This document shows positions 9,657-18,954 of a stretch of 48,449 nt of DNA, piece after piece (the first letter of the stretch is position 1; each line of letters opens with the position of its first letter). Under the pieces are notes generated by a model. That model ran no database searches, was not told the DNA's origin, and saw nothing but the letters and a program-made list of their open reading frames with translations. The DNA is from Thermotalea metallivorans (GTDB lineage: Bacteria; Bacillota; Clostridia; Peptostreptococcales; Thermotaleaceae), in NCBI RefSeq assembly GCF_001562415.1, contig NZ_LOEE01000026.1, forward strand, positions 1-48,449. The letters are read 5' to 3'. Both the position numbers and the translations under genes were made by a program.

Positions 9657-11052
9657 TTGTATCCTCCTTCAAATCCCTCTGCTTCAAGAGGCCTTTTCGC
9701 GCTACCCACCCCAGCTTATTTTCTTGCCTTGCCCTTGCTACCGAAAGGGCCCCTTCGGGAACCTCCTTCGTAATGGTAGAACCGGTAGCAATATAGCCAT
9801 TTTTCTTTACGGTTATCGGTGCCACCAAGTTTACATTGCTGCCCACAAAGGCATAATCTTCCACTATGGTCTTGTACTTGTTCTTGCCGTCATAATTCAC
9901 AAAGACAACACCGCAGCCGATGTTTACATGCTTTCCAACTTCCCCATCGCCAATATAGGCCAGATGGGACGCCTTGGAATAATCACCGATGGTAGAGTTT
10001 TTCACCTCAACAAAATCACCGATTTTTACATGCTGTCCCAGCCTGCTGTTCGGTCTTAAATAGGCATAAGGACCGATCTGACAATAATCATCCACGAAAC
10101 TGTCAATAATCGTAGAACTCTGTATTTCTACATGATTTTTTATAATAGATCCTTCGATGCGGCAATTATGGCCGATCACGCAGTCCTCTCCAATTTCCGT
10201 ATTCCCTTTGAGAATCACACCGGGATAGAGGACCGTATCTCTCCCGATTTTTACGCCTTTGTCCACATAGGTATGATAAGGATCGATAATCGTCACGCCT
10301 TCTTCCATCCATTGCTGGAGGATTCTTTTCCGCATGATTTCCTCTGCCTCAGCCAACTGAGCCCTGGAGTTAACTCCCATGATCTCCGTCCTGTCTGCTA
10401 CCGTATAGGCTCCAACCCGATGACCCTCGCGATTAAGTATTTCCACCACATCAGTAATATAATATTCTTTTTGAGCATTGTCATTGGTAAGCTTTTTTAA
10501 CGCTTCTTTAAGCAATTTTGAATTATAACAATACATTCCCGAATTGACTTCCTGGATTTCTTTTTCCTGTTTCGTTGCATCTTTGTGTTCTACGATTTTC
10601 TTGACAAGGCCATTCTCATCTCGAATAATCCTGCCGTACCCCGTAGGATCATCCAATTGGGCCGTTAAAACTGTAGCACCGTAATTTCCCTTTTGATGAT
10701 AGTGGATCAATTCCCGGATGGTTTCCGACCTAATGAGGGGAGTATCCCCATAGAGCAGCAATACATAACCCTCATCCTCCAGATGACTTTCTGTTTGCAT
10801 CACTGCATGCCCTGTTCCCAGTTGCTCCTTCTGCAGTACAAATTGAACCTTTCTATGTCCAATTGCCTTTTCCACTTGCTCTGCCTCATGACCAATCACC
10901 ACAATCATGCGATCTACATCATTTTCCTCCGCTGCGTCAATCACATGCTCTACCATAGGTCTTCCCGCCACGGAATGAATTACCTTCGGAAGCTTCGATT
11001 TCATTCTGGTTCCAGCCCCTGCTGCTAAAATCACAGCAGTTATTGTACTCAT
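9646..11052 (-). CDS. glmU: Bifunctional GlmU (UDP-GlcNAc synthesis)
   Basis: Cytoplasmic bifunctional enzyme of 468 aa. The C-terminal half acetylates glucosamine-1-phosphate and the N-terminal half uridylylates it, giving UDP-GlcNAc for peptidoglycan. The N-terminal nucleotidyltransferase signature [15 protein letters not shown] is present, followed by the left-handed beta-helix with repeated hexapeptides from about residue 250 and the acetyltransferase region near [14 protein letters not shown] 11052 has AAGGAG eight bases upstream. A GTG three codons earlier is in frame but overlaps that ribosome-binding site. The gene overlaps prs. Confidence 0.97.
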   Translation of the reverse strand: MSTITAVILAAGAGTRMKSKLPKVIHSVAGRPMVEHVIDAAEENDVDRMIVVIGHEAEQVEKAIGHRKVQFVLQKEQLGTGHAVMQTESHLEDEGYVLLLYGDTPLIRSETIRELIHYHQKGNYGATVLTAQLDDPTGYGRIIRDENGLVKKIVEHKDATKQEKEIQEVNSGMYCYNSKLLKEALKKLTNDNAQKEYYITDVVEILNREGHRVGAYTVADRTEIMGVNSRAQLAEAEEIMRKRILQQWMEEGVTIIDPYHTYVDKGVKIGRDTVLYPGVILKGNTEIGEDCVIGHNCRIEGSIIKNHVEIQSSTIIDSFVDDYCQIGPYAYLRPNSRLGQHVKIGDFVEVKNSTIGDYSKASHLAYIGDGEVGKHVNIGCGVVFVNYDGKNKYKTIVEDYAFVGSNVNLVAPITVKKNGYIATGSTITKEVPEGALSVARARQENKLGWVARKGLLKQRDLKEDTNEY

Positions 11053-11196
11053 CTGCGCCACTCCTTATTTTCAATAATTTTTCCCTAAGCTTACTCTCTT
11101 CTATTTTCCCGTCCTTTAGTATACCACTTTTTTAAAAAAACAAAAAGGGACTTGAACATCCCTTCCAAAAATTTCTCCATTTCGTCGCTGCAACCC

Positions 11197-11253
11197 AAAA
11201 CCTCCTTAGAAAAATTGCTTTCTACTATAGTACAATTTCTCTAAGGAGGTTTT
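11197..11253 (-). terminator. Long hairpin after spoVG
   Basis: A 14-bp perfect arm pair (AAAACCTCCTTAGA with TCTAAGGAGGTTTT), extended by an ATTG/CAAT pairing, forms a long stem between spoVG and glmU. The T tract is only four bases, so termination may be partial and allow read-through into glmU. Confidence 0.65.
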
Positions 11254-11288
11254 GTATCACATCCATTACCCGTACAGGATTTACTTTC

Positions 11289-11561
11289 TTACTCTTCTTC
11301 CTGCACATCTTTCACCTGCTCATACTGGGAAAGAATCGCTTCTTGTAATCGATTCCTCATCTCCGAGTTGATCGGATGAGCAATATCCCTAAAGTCACCT
11401 TCTCCCATCTTTCGACTGGGCATTGCAATAAACAATCCGTTTTGTCCTTCGATAATTTTGATGTCGTGTACTACAAATTCATTATCAAAAGTTACTGATA
11501 CAATTGCTTTCATCTTGCCCTCATCATTTATTTTACGAATCCTTACATCAGTAACCTTCAT
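11289..11561 (-). CDS. spoVG: SpoVG RNA/DNA-binding regulator
   Basis: Small regulator of 90 aa first known for effects on spore cortex and septation, and shown in several Firmicutes to bind nucleic acids. The protein begins [10 protein letters not shown] and contains the conserved FIAMPSRK and DIAHPI motifs and the C-terminal helix starting at NSEMR. Start ATG 11561 is preceded by GGAAGGTGGTG; an upstream in-frame extension has no counterpart in the family. It stands between purR and glmU, the classic order. A consensus sigma-H promoter lies 43 bp upstream. Confidence 0.96.
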   Translation of the reverse strand: MKVTDVRIRKINDEGKMKAIVSVTFDNEFVVHDIKIIEGQNGLFIAMPSRKMGEGDFRDIAHPINSEMRNRLQEAILSQYEQVKDVQEEE

Positions 11562-11603
11562 TTTTTCACCACCTTCCCGGTCCCAACTTATAAGATGCAT
11601 TAC

Positions 11604-11632
11604 ATATTCTCCACGAATCTTCAATTTCCTTC
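11604..11632 (-). promoter_or_regulatory. Sigma-H promoter of spoVG
   Basis: On the minus strand GAAGGAAAT, an 11-base spacer and GGAGAATAT match the Bacillus sigma-H consensus (RnAGGAwww, 11-12 bases, RnnGAATww) at every defined position. It sits 43 bp before the spoVG start. Sigma-H drives spoVG in Bacillus, so transition-phase control is probably conserved here. Confidence 0.75.
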
Positions 11633-11707
11633 TGAAATATGTGAAAATTTACAATTTTTCGCGTCTCTATTCGTATCCTTCCTTGTGTCCAAAGAGCAAA
11701 AGAAGGC

Positions 11708-12523
11708 TTAGAACAATTTTTCGTTAGGATAAATCAATATTTGCTGACAAATCGGATCTACTTTATCCAATATCAGCAAAGGAACATAATCCTGCACCAA
11801 TTTTTCCTTCGGCTCCCTTGTGGCAATCATCACTCCTATCCCTTTTACATGTCCTTCAAACTCTTGGATAATATCCGTCATGCCTTTCGCCGTACCTCCG
11901 GCCTTCATAAAATCATCGATAATAATGACATTGGCCCCATGTTTTATAGCCCTTTTCGCCACAGACATGGTTTGAATTTTTCCCGTGGATCCTGAAACAT
12001 AGTTGATGCTTACGGTGGAGCCTTCCGTTACCTTGCTGTCCCTCCTCAATATAATCAAAGGCACATTCAATGCATTGGCCGTCATCATGGCAAGGGGAAT
12101 GCCCTTTGTCTCCACTGTAACTACATAATCAATGGATTCTTCAACAAACTGAGTGGCAAAAATTTCTCCCATCTTCCTTACCAGAGACGGATTATAAATG
12201 ATATCCGCCATGTATAAAAAGGCCCCCGGTATAATCCTGCCAGGATCCGACAACTTGTTGCTGATCTCCTCAAGGAATTTCTTGCTGTCTTCTCTGCTGA
12301 TCAAGGGCATATATTTTACGCCGCCGGCTGCCCCGGCAATGGTTTCAATTTTCCCCAGATGCAAGTCTTCCATCAGTTTTTTGGCCACCACAATATCCTC
12401 ACTGATGGTTGATTTGGCAGCATAAAATCTATCGGTAAAATAACTGAGGGTAAAAATCTCATTGGGATGATCACTAAGAATTTTGATTAATGCTCCAATT
12501 CTTTCGTTTCTCTTTAACTTCAT
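11708..12523 (-). CDS. purR: PurR purine operon regulator
   Basis: Transcriptional regulator of purine synthesis in Firmicutes, about 271 aa, relieved from DNA by PRPP. A winged-helix N-terminus (YFTDRFYAAKSTISEDI) is followed by a phosphoribosyltransferase-like domain with AGAAGGVKYMP and the PRPP-binding loop IIIDDFMKAGGTAKG. Start ATG 12523 gives MKLKRNERI, which aligns with Bacillus PurR (MKFRR). An ATG five codons earlier is possible. It is followed by spoVG, as in Bacillus apart from yabJ, which is missing. Confidence 0.95.
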   Translation of the reverse strand: MKLKRNERIGALIKILSDHPNEIFTLSYFTDRFYAAKSTISEDIVVAKKLMEDLHLGKIETIAGAAGGVKYMPLISREDSKKFLEEISNKLSDPGRIIPGAFLYMADIIYNPSLVRKMGEIFATQFVEESIDYVVTVETKGIPLAMMTANALNVPLIILRRDSKVTEGSTVSINYVSGSTGKIQTMSVAKRAIKHGANVIIIDDFMKAGGTAKGMTDIIQEFEGHVKGIGVMIATREPKEKLVQDYVPLLILDKVDPICQQILIYPNEKLF

Positions 12524-12913
12524 CCTTTTTCGCTCCATTCCGAATATTTTCCTTGTTTGTATATAATTTTATTCGCTTTTACCAAAGGATTCAATATTTT
12601 TTCTAAATTTAAAGGAAATCTTTTTAAAAAATGAAATCAATTCTGTGCATTTTTTGCCACAAAGATCGTTCCCTATTCTTTCCTACATGTCATATAATTT
12701 CCTATATATTATAAAATATAATAGTATGATATAATTTCACTAGTGTCTTGCAGAAAGTTTTTTATTTCATTCTCCTATATATTCATAAAAAATATGTCAA
12801 TACTACAAAGGAATCACTGCTATATTTTTCTGGAGTGCGATTTTCATATTCCCTGAAGATAAATTCAGTGCCAATCCAATCCTAATTTTATCTTCGAATT
12901 GGAGGAGAGAACA
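12524..12913. other. Divergent intergenic region purR/murC
   Basis: An AT-rich stretch of 390 bp that must hold the divergent promoters of purR and murC. Several TATAAT-like words occur at 12709-12740, but none has a clear -35 partner, so I do not assign promoters. GGAGGAG just before 12914 is the murC ribosome-binding site. Confidence 0.5.
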
Positions 12914-14323
12914 ATGATCCATTTAGACTTAACGGAACAAGGTATAAAACACATTCATTTTATCGGCATCGGCGGCATCAGCATGAGTGGCATCGCCGAG
13001 CTATTGCTCAGTTTCAACTACATCGTTTCAGGTTCAGATACGCACCCTTCAAAAATAACGGAAAGGCTGTCCCAAAAAGGTGCAACCATACATATTGGCC
13101 ACAGCAGCGAAAACATACAAGACTGCGATCTGGTTGTATATACTGCTGCCATTAAAACCGACAATCCAGAGCTGAAAAAAGCCAGAGAATTAAATATTCC
13201 CATCATCGATCGTGCTAAAATGCTTGGTCTATTGATGAAAAAATTTACAAACAGCATTGCCGTTTCCGGTACCCATGGAAAAACCACCACCACATCCATG
13301 GTTTCCCTCATTTTAGAACATAGCGGCTTTCAACCCACCATCCTTGTTGGGGGCGAATTGGATGAGATCGGGGGCAATATCAAAATAGGAGAAAGTGATT
13401 ATCTGGTTACAGAGGCCTGTGAGTACGTAGAAAGCTTCTTAAAATTCTTTCCTACTTTAGGCATCATCCTCAATATTGAAGCAGATCATCTTGATTATTT
13501 CCGCGATCTTCAACATATTACTGAGGCTTTTACAAAATTCGCCCGGCTGATTCCGAAGGACGGACATTTGGTTGCCTTCCATGATGATGAAAATGTTCGC
13601 CTCCTCCTGCCCCAAGTAGATTGTCAGGTAATCACCTATGGAATGAAAGAAACCAGCGATTATATGGCCAAGAACATTCTTTACAATGAGATGGGTTTTC
13701 CATCCTTTGATGTTTATTTCAGAGGGGAATCCTTAGGCAGATTTCAACTAAGCATACCGGGATACCACAACATATGCAATGCATTGGCGGCCATTGCAGC
13801 CACCCATACCTTGGGAGCCCCAGTTGAAAAAATCAGGGAGAAATTAAATTATTTTCGAGGGACCCATAGGCGATTTGATATTCTAGGAACCGCTGGAGAC
13901 AGAACCATAGTGGATGACTACGCCCATCATCCTACGGAAATTCAAGCAACTCTCCAAGCTGCTTCCAAATATCCTCATCATCGCCTCTGGTGTATTTTTC
14001 AACCCCATACTTTTACGCGGACAAAGTCTCTGTTAAATGATTTCGCCGTCTCCTTCCACTGGGCAGATAAAGTTATCATTGCGGATATCTACGCTGCCAG
14101 GGAAAAAGATACGGGTGAAATTCACGCAAAGGATTTGGTGCATGCCATTCGCCAACATCATCCAGATGTAATCTATATGGAAAATTTTGAAAAAATTGCA
14201 GAATATCTTTCTATCCATACCCAACCCAAGGATTTGGTTTTAACCATGGGTGCAGGAGATATTTACAAGGTTGGAGAAATGTTGTTGGAAAAACTTAAAA
14301 ATACAAAGGCCGCCGCAGTATAA
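12914..14323 (+). CDS. murC: UDP-N-acetylmuramate--L-alanine ligase
   Basis: Cytoplasmic ATP-dependent ligase of 469 aa that adds L-Ala to UDP-MurNAc, the first peptide step of peptidoglycan synthesis. The N-terminal Rossmann motif HFIGIGGISMSGIAELL, the ATP loop SGTHGKTTTTSM and the ligase motif RRFDILG are visible, with DDYAHHPTEI further on. Start ATG 12914 follows GGAGGAG with normal spacing. It is a single-gene unit diverging from purR and ends at a hairpin with the second palindromic element fused directly to it. Confidence 0.96.
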   Translation: MIHLDLTEQGIKHIHFIGIGGISMSGIAELLLSFNYIVSGSDTHPSKITERLSQKGATIHIGHSSENIQDCDLVVYTAAIKTDNPELKKARELNIPIIDRAKMLGLLMKKFTNSIAVSGTHGKTTTTSMVSLILEHSGFQPTILVGGELDEIGGNIKIGESDYLVTEACEYVESFLKFFPTLGIILNIEADHLDYFRDLQHITEAFTKFARLIPKDGHLVAFHDDENVRLLLPQVDCQVITYGMKETSDYMAKNILYNEMGFPSFDVYFRGESLGRFQLSIPGYHNICNALAAIAATHTLGAPVEKIREKLNYFRGTHRRFDILGTAGDRTIVDDYAHHPTEIQATLQAASKYPHHRLWCIFQPHTFTRTKSLLNDFAVSFHWADKVIIADIYAAREKDTGEIHAKDLVHAIRQHHPDVIYMENFEKIAEYLSIHTQPKDLVLTMGAGDIYKVGEMLLEKLKNTKAAAV

Positions 14324-14362
14324 TACAATATGCCCGAAAAGCAGTGTGCAAGAAAGATAAAA

Positions 14363-14387
14363 AGGTTAGGTGATTACATCCTAACCT
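14363..14387 (+). terminator. murC terminator stem interrupted by element
   Basis: AGGTTAGG-TGATTACAT-CCTAACCT forms a stem-loop 40 bp after murC. The usual T tract is absent because the palindromic element begins at the very next base (14388). Confidence 0.65.
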
Positions 14388-14536
14388 CAGTCTGTAGAAA
14401 AAGTAAAGGGATAAGTAAGAACCCTTGAGATTTAGGCTTCATCGCGAATCAGCAAGCCGCTTTTCCCTTGTTTTTTTATTTGGAAAAGCGGCGCAGGTCT
14501 GAGCAGGAAGCCAAATTTCAAGGGTTTGTCTACAAG
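14388..14536 (+). repeat. Palindromic insertion element, copy 2
   Basis: Second copy of the element at 6337-6490, in the same orientation, with only a handful of substitutions and two single-base length differences. It begins at the last base of the murC terminator stem. Outer and inner arms pair as in copy 1. Unlike copy 1 it has no full hairpin duplicate on its right; only AAGGTT, the first bases of the murC stem, follows. Confidence 0.8.
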
Positions 14537-14542
14537 GTTCAT

Positions 14543-14573
14543 AAACCCTTGAAATTTCAGCTTCGTCATCAAT
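14543..14573 (+). repeat. Partial third copy of palindromic element (left arm)
   Basis: The stretch beginning AACCCTTGAAATTTCAGC is homologous to the left arm of the element (AACCCTTGAGATTTAGGC) and then diverges. It lies six bases after copy 2. With the right arm of copy 2 it makes another inverted repeat (ATTTCAAGGGTTT with AAACCCTTGAAAT), which could serve as the working terminator here. Confidence 0.6.
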
Positions 14574-14620
14574 GGTTCCTAGAGAATGGCTGATAGGGAA
14601 TAGCCCATAAGGATGGATCC

Positions 14621-14664
14621 TTGGCAGTAGCTAACAGCCGGTAACTGGCAGCTGGTGACTGAAG
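14621..14664 (+). repeat. Degenerate 7-bp repeat array (short)
   Basis: About six consecutive heptamers of the form YARCYGG (TAGCTAA, CAGCCGG, TAACTGG, CAGCTGG, TGACTGA) between the element and the end of the gene at 14690. The same unit type makes up the longer array at 22511-22609. Confidence 0.55.
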
Positions 14665-14689
14665 CAATAAAAATAAAGAATTCTTGTAT

Positions 14690-15835
14690 TTATAGTACAC
14701 TTATCGTACTTCGGATAGCCTCATCAATCCGCGGGCAATAATAATATCTTCCTTCAAAGGTAAGGTAATCCCTATATACCTGTACTACCTTACTTCGCCC
14801 GTCTATCATAAATGTCAGGATAAACGCCGGAAGGATCCGATCATCCATCCCTGTCACTTCCTTTGGTTTTGCATGGAGAATAGTTCTTGCCACTGTCCTA
14901 GGATAGTAGCTCTCATCTTCCAAATCATACTGGTTCTTTGCATCGTCAACAATAATTTTACTTGCTTTCAATAGATATTTGAGATCTGTTTTTGCCGCCT
15001 GAAATTTTACAGGATATTTTTCCAAGATATAGCTCCACAATTTCCCGTCATATTTATAATATGCATTCTGATCTAGGGAGTCGATTGTCAATAACTCCTC
15101 GTGCATCAAATGTATGCGATACTCCTGATGGTTTGTCTTCACCATAATGCTGTAGTCCGGATACTTCGCCGGTATTCCTATCACCTCTGTCTCATCTACC
15201 GGCGCTATCAGAGCAATCTTGCCGATCAATTCATCTATTTCTTTTTTGTCTAGATCCCACTGATGCTTTTCATCATTGGCGATAACCGTAATGGCCTTGG
15301 CATTTTTAAAAAGATCGCTTTGATGGTATTTTTTCATGTAAATTTTTTGCAGTTTTCCTACGAAGGTTTCCTGTTCATGGGGTTCTCCCGCAAAGATCAT
15401 TGACTTTCCTTTCATATTCTCCACATAAAGATACGGAATATTCACCTTTAGTTTTATGTTCTTATTTTTCAAATGGAGAGCATAGGTATACACCTCTGCC
15501 CCTTGAGATGTATCTGCTTTTTCCAGCTTCATTCCCTTCAAATATGTTACAATCTCTTCCCTCTCTTGTTCATCCAACTCTATCATCTCTACAGGTCCAT
15601 GAAAGCTTTCCAGGTAGATATCTTCGCCATCTTTAAGAAATTCTTCCATATCTGCAACATCGAATTTTTGTAGTTCTTTGGTTTCTACCACGTGGGTTTT
15701 TAAAGCACGCCTATCCATTTTTTCGTCAACGGCCTGTCGATTGTATACAATCATGTATGTAATTCCTGCACTGGCTATAGTCAGAAGGATGGCAAAAATA
15801 AGTAGAACGCCAAGCTTTTCTCTTTCTTTTTTCAT
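14690..15835 (-). CDS. Membrane-anchored protein of unknown function
   Basis: I do not recognise this 381-aa protein. It has basic residues and one N-terminal TM helix at about residues 10-31, then a long, charged, probably extracytoplasmic part with no Cys clusters or enzyme motif. The extracellular part seems to hold similar subdomains: stretches ending in Tyr-rich strands such as YLYVEN, YYKYDGKLW and YYYCPRID each follow strands of the type KNIKLKVNI or EYRIHLM. That pattern suggests a beta-rich binding or structural protein. Start ATG 15835 follows GAGGTGAT with five bases between. It lies downstream of the LCP gene on the same strand with a 264-bp gap. Confidence 0.7.
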   Translation of the reverse strand: MKKEREKLGVLLIFAILLTIASAGITYMIVYNRQAVDEKMDRRALKTHVVETKELQKFDVADMEEFLKDGEDIYLESFHGPVEMIELDEQEREEIVTYLKGMKLEKADTSQGAEVYTYALHLKNKNIKLKVNIPYLYVENMKGKSMIFAGEPHEQETFVGKLQKIYMKKYHQSDLFKNAKAITVIANDEKHQWDLDKKEIDELIGKIALIAPVDETEVIGIPAKYPDYSIMVKTNHQEYRIHLMHEELLTIDSLDQNAYYKYDGKLWSYILEKYPVKFQAAKTDLKYLLKASKIIVDDAKNQYDLEDESYYPRTVARTILHAKPKEVTGMDDRILPAFILTFMIDGRSKVVQVYRDYLTFEGRYYYCPRIDEAIRSTISVL

Positions 15836-16064
15836 CTGCAATCACCTCTATTTTACAAATAATTCCCTGACGGGCTTCTTATTCTCTATTATTTTCCTTA
15901 TTCTTTATAATTTATGTGCATTCTCGACAACAAATACAAATAAAAAGCCATCGCGACAACAGGAAAATTAAAATGTAAATCCTATTTGCCTGCATCATGG
16001 GGATACCATTTACTTATATGTATATTCAACATATTTTTCAGAATACCTTTTCTATCGCTACCAA

Positions 16065-16098
16065 AGAAAAAGAACAGAGCGGTAAAATTTCTCCGCTC
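16065..16098 (-). terminator. Terminator of LCP gene
   Basis: On the minus strand GAGCGG-AGAAATTTTA-CCGCTC is followed by a T-rich tail (TGTTCTTTTTCTTT), directly after the stop codon. Confidence 0.7.
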
Positions 16099-16099
16099 C

Positions 16100-17071
16100 T
16101 TATTCTTCATAGCTTTCTTGATAAATTTCAGTGATTAATTTTTCTGTACCATCAATATCATGTAGAAAATATGAGGGGCCTTTCTCTGTAGCCTTGCCGG
16201 GAAGAGAATAGGTTTGGATATCGTTTCTCGTCATTCCCACGGCATCCTTGGCATAAAGCAATATCTCTGGCAAGGACATATTGGTTTTGACATGTTTGAA
16301 AACAGTATTGGCAACAACAGGAAGCCTAAAGCTTAAAACTTTATCCATTGCCGCTTTCATAAACTGCTGTTGGGCTCTGATTCTTCCCAAATCTCCATCG
16401 GGATAGCCCCCACCGTCATTCCCTTTTCGAAATCTTAAAAAATGAATGGCATCTTTCCCTTTTAATACTTGAGTTCCTTTGGAAATTCTTATATGCAGAG
16501 GCGGTATATCATAGGGGTCGTCATATACCATGTCTATCGGTACATGGACTTTTACACCTCCTAAAGAATCTACGATTCTCTCTACGCCCGTATATGTTAC
16601 TTTCACATAGCGATCAATAGGAATACCGGCCAATAGATCCCTTACGGCAGCCATCGTTCCTTCAATCCCCTCGTCACCATAGACTGCATTAATTTTTTTC
16701 TTATCTGCTGCATGTTGTCCTTTGCGAGGATAATACGTATCCCTCGGAACAGAAATCAAATCCAACTTCCCTTTTGTCGGATCAAAACTTGCTAATACAA
16801 TGGTATCTGTTCTAGGGCCTTCCATGCCTAACAAAAGCACATTTATTCTTTTGCTTTCTTTTATCAGCCTTTTTAACTCGCTTTTTTCCGACTCCGGCTC
16901 TTCTTCCTCCACAGTATCTACTACCTCTATGGAAGAAGGGTCGTCCCCATGATCATTTTTCGTTTGGCCGACAGGTGCCGAGTAAAACTTAGCAAAAGTC
17001 CACAATCCTGCTCCCATGGCAAGGACAAAACTAACAAAAGCAATTAGGAAAATTTTCAAAAAAACTTTCAT
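16100..17071 (-). CDS. LytR-CpsA-Psr (LCP) family protein
   Basis: Membrane-anchored protein of about 323 aa of the LCP family, which transfers lipid-linked glycopolymers such as teichoic acids onto peptidoglycan. One N-terminal TM helix is followed by an acidic linker (EEEEPESEKSE) and the LCP domain. Hallmarks are LLLGMEG, RTDTIVLASFD, SVPRDTYYP and a late RIRAQQQF arginine motif that binds the pyrophosphate lipid. Start ATG 17071 has AAGGAG 11 bases upstream; an ATG eight codons earlier has a poorer signal. It is followed by its own terminator, so it is probably transcribed alone. Which polymer it attaches is not visible. Confidence 0.9.
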   Translation of the reverse strand: MKVFLKIFLIAFVSFVLAMGAGLWTFAKFYSAPVGQTKNDHGDDPSSIEVVDTVEEEEPESEKSELKRLIKESKRINVLLLGMEGPRTDTIVLASFDPTKGKLDLISVPRDTYYPRKGQHAADKKKINAVYGDEGIEGTMAAVRDLLAGIPIDRYVKVTYTGVERIVDSLGGVKVHVPIDMVYDDPYDIPPLHIRISKGTQVLKGKDAIHFLRFRKGNDGGGYPDGDLGRIRAQQQFMKAAMDKVLSFRLPVVANTVFKHVKTNMSLPEILLYAKDAVGMTRNDIQTYSLPGKATEKGPSYFLHDIDGTEKLITEIYQESYEE

Positions 17072-17240
17072 GGCCGAGCCGGCTCCTTTCAACATTTTTC
17101 TCTCTATTTTTATTCTAGCATAATTATTTTATTTTCTATTTTAAATTTATATTACATTCATACAGCAGCCAAGCACTCAGAAATTGCGTTTTTCCTCTAT
17201 TTATTCTTTTTTTTAGAACTTTTTTCTATTTTGCTCCCCT

Positions 17241-17280
17241 AAAAAAAACAGCTGGATGTTTTCTCACTATCCAACTGCTT
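17241..17280 (-). terminator. Terminator of crt-hbd
   Basis: The minus strand has an imperfect stem AGCAGTTGGAT with ATCCAGCTGT, then eight T. It lies just past the hbd stop. Confidence 0.8.
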
Positions 17281-17296
17281 TTACATGTTTCTCAGA

Positions 17297-18142
17297 TTAC
17301 TTATATGTATAGAAACCTTTTCCTGTTTTTCTTCCCAACAGATTACCCCTTACCATTTTTCGCAGTAGCGGATGGGGTCTGTATTTGCTGTCCCCGAACT
17401 CATGGTATAGTACCTCCATAATGGCAAGGCAGACGTCGTTACCGATAAGATCTGCTAAGGCCAAAGGTCCAATGGGATGATTCGCTCCCAACTTCATGGC
17501 TTCATCTATATCCTCAGCTTTTGCAACACCGTCAGCCAATATCCCCACAGCCTCATTAATCATAGGAACAAGAATTCTGTTCACCACAAAGCCTGGAGCT
17601 TCTTCAACCTCCACGGGTGTTTTTTCTATTCTCTTGCATAGTTCAAGAATAACATTTTTTGTCTCTTCCGACGTGGTCAACCCTTTGATTACCTCAATCA
17701 ATTTCATGACAGGAACAGGATTAAAAAAGTGCATGCCGATGACCCTGTCCGGACGGTTTGTCGCCGAAGCAATTTCGGTAATAGACAGGGAAGAGGTATT
17801 GGTAGCAAAGATGGTCTCCTGCTTGCATATCTTATCAATTTCAGCAAAAATTCTTTTCTTCAGCTCCATGTTCTCTGTGGCTGCCTCGATGACCACCTCA
17901 CAGTCTGCAAGGGATTGAATATCCGTAGCACCTTGAATCCTCTGAAGAATTTCTGCTTTTTCTTCTTCTGTCATCTTTCCCTTTTGAATATTTCTGTCAA
18001 AGTTTTTGGCAATCATACCGATGCCCTTTGCAATCAATTCATCCGTTAAATCCCGTAAAACCACTGCATAACCCTGCTGCACCAAAACTTGGGCGATTCC
18101 TGAGCCCATGGTTCCTGCTCCGATTACACCGATTTTATTCAT
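17297..18142 (-). CDS. hbd: 3-hydroxybutyryl-CoA dehydrogenase
   Basis: NAD(P)-dependent enzyme of 281 aa that reduces acetoacetyl-CoA to 3-hydroxybutyryl-CoA in clostridial butyrate formation, or runs in reverse for oxidation. The N-terminal dinucleotide motif [11 protein letters not shown] and the catalytic [15 protein letters not shown] region are clear. The C-terminal helical domain carries [17 protein letters not shown] 18142 is preceded by GGGAGG. It follows crt by about 30 bp, so the two form an operon. The partner genes thl, bcd and etfAB are not in the window. Confidence 0.95.
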   Translation of the reverse strand: MNKIGVIGAGTMGSGIAQVLVQQGYAVVLRDLTDELIAKGIGMIAKNFDRNIQKGKMTEEEKAEILQRIQGATDIQSLADCEVVIEAATENMELKKRIFAEIDKICKQETIFATNTSSLSITEIASATNRPDRVIGMHFFNPVPVMKLIEVIKGLTTSEETKNVILELCKRIEKTPVEVEEAPGFVVNRILVPMINEAVGILADGVAKAEDIDEAMKLGANHPIGPLALADLIGNDVCLAIMEVLYHEFGDSKYRPHPLLRKMVRGNLLGRKTGKGFYTYK

Positions 18143-18171
18143 CACAGATTACCTCCCTTTTTCGTAAACCA

Positions 18172-18954
18172 TTATTTGCTTTGAAAATTTGGCTTTCTTT
18201 TTTCTAAAAAGGCGGCCATTCCCTCTTTTTGATCCTGGGTTGCGAAGCATAGTCCAAATAAATCAGCCTCTATCTGGATGCCTGTATCTATATCTGTTTC
18301 CATTCCTCTATTGATGGCAATTTTAGCATATCTCACCGCCAACTGGGCTTTAGAGGCAATTTTGCTGGCTAAACCGATGGCTTCCTCCATCAATTGCTCA
18401 TGGGAAACAACCTTGTTGACCAATCCCCATCTTTCCGCTTCCCCAGCATCCACCATATCTCCCGTAAAGATCCATTCCTTCGCCTTGCTGATGCCTATGA
18501 GCCTGGCCAATCTTTGTGTTCCCGAGAAGCCCGGTGTAATGCCTAAGCCTACTTCCGGCTGCCCAAACTTTGCCTTTTCACTGGCAATACGAATATCACA
18601 GCTCATGGCCAATTCGCATCCTCCACCCAAGGCAAAACCATTTACGGCAGCAATCACCGGTTTTTCCATCAGTTCCAGTTTTCTAAATATCTGTTGCCCT
18701 AGTATCCCGAACCTTCTTCCCTCCTCTGCCGAAAGCCCTTTCATCTCTGCAATGTCAGCACCTGCGACAAAGGCTTTTCCTTCGCCCGTAAGGATGATTA
18801 CATCCACCTCAGAATCTGTTGCCAATTGATCCACTGCAGCATCCAGTTCTTTTAAAGTTTCTGTGTTCAGGGCATTCAAAGCCTCAGGGCGATTCATTGT
18901 AATTACTGCCACCCTTCCTTCCTTGGACAGTTTGACAAATTTTCTTTTCATCAT
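18172..18954 (-). CDS. crt: Enoyl-CoA hydratase / crotonase
   Basis: Hydratase of about 260 aa that interconverts crotonyl-CoA and 3-hydroxybutyryl-CoA. The oxyanion-hole regions AFVAGADIAEMKG and NGFALGGGCELAMSCD and the catalytic Glu region QPEVGLGITPGFSGTQRL are intact. Three successive ATG codons are possible starts; the middle one has the best spacing from GAGGTG. Upstream of hbd in one operon. The exact acyl chain preference cannot be told, but pairing with hbd favours C4. Confidence 0.93.
   Translation of the reverse strand: MMKRKFVKLSKEGRVAVITMNRPEALNALNTETLKELDAAVDQLATDSEVDVIILTGEGKAFVAGADIAEMKGLSAEEGRRFGILGQQIFRKLELMEKPVIAAVNGFALGGGCELAMSCDIRIASEKAKFGQPEVGLGITPGFSGTQRLARLIGISKAKEWIFTGDMVDAGEAERWGLVNKVVSHEQLMEEAIGLASKIASKAQLAVRYAKIAINRGMETDIDTGIQIEADLFGLCFATQDQKEGMAAFLEKRKPNFQSK

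Noticed and set aside
9379-10059. 226-codon open frame on the plus strand across prs and glmU
   Set aside because: It is fully antisense to two firmly identified genes, has no ribosome-binding site and no recognisable product.
18278-18829. 183-codon plus-strand frame in crt
   Set aside because: Antisense shadow of an intact crotonase gene.
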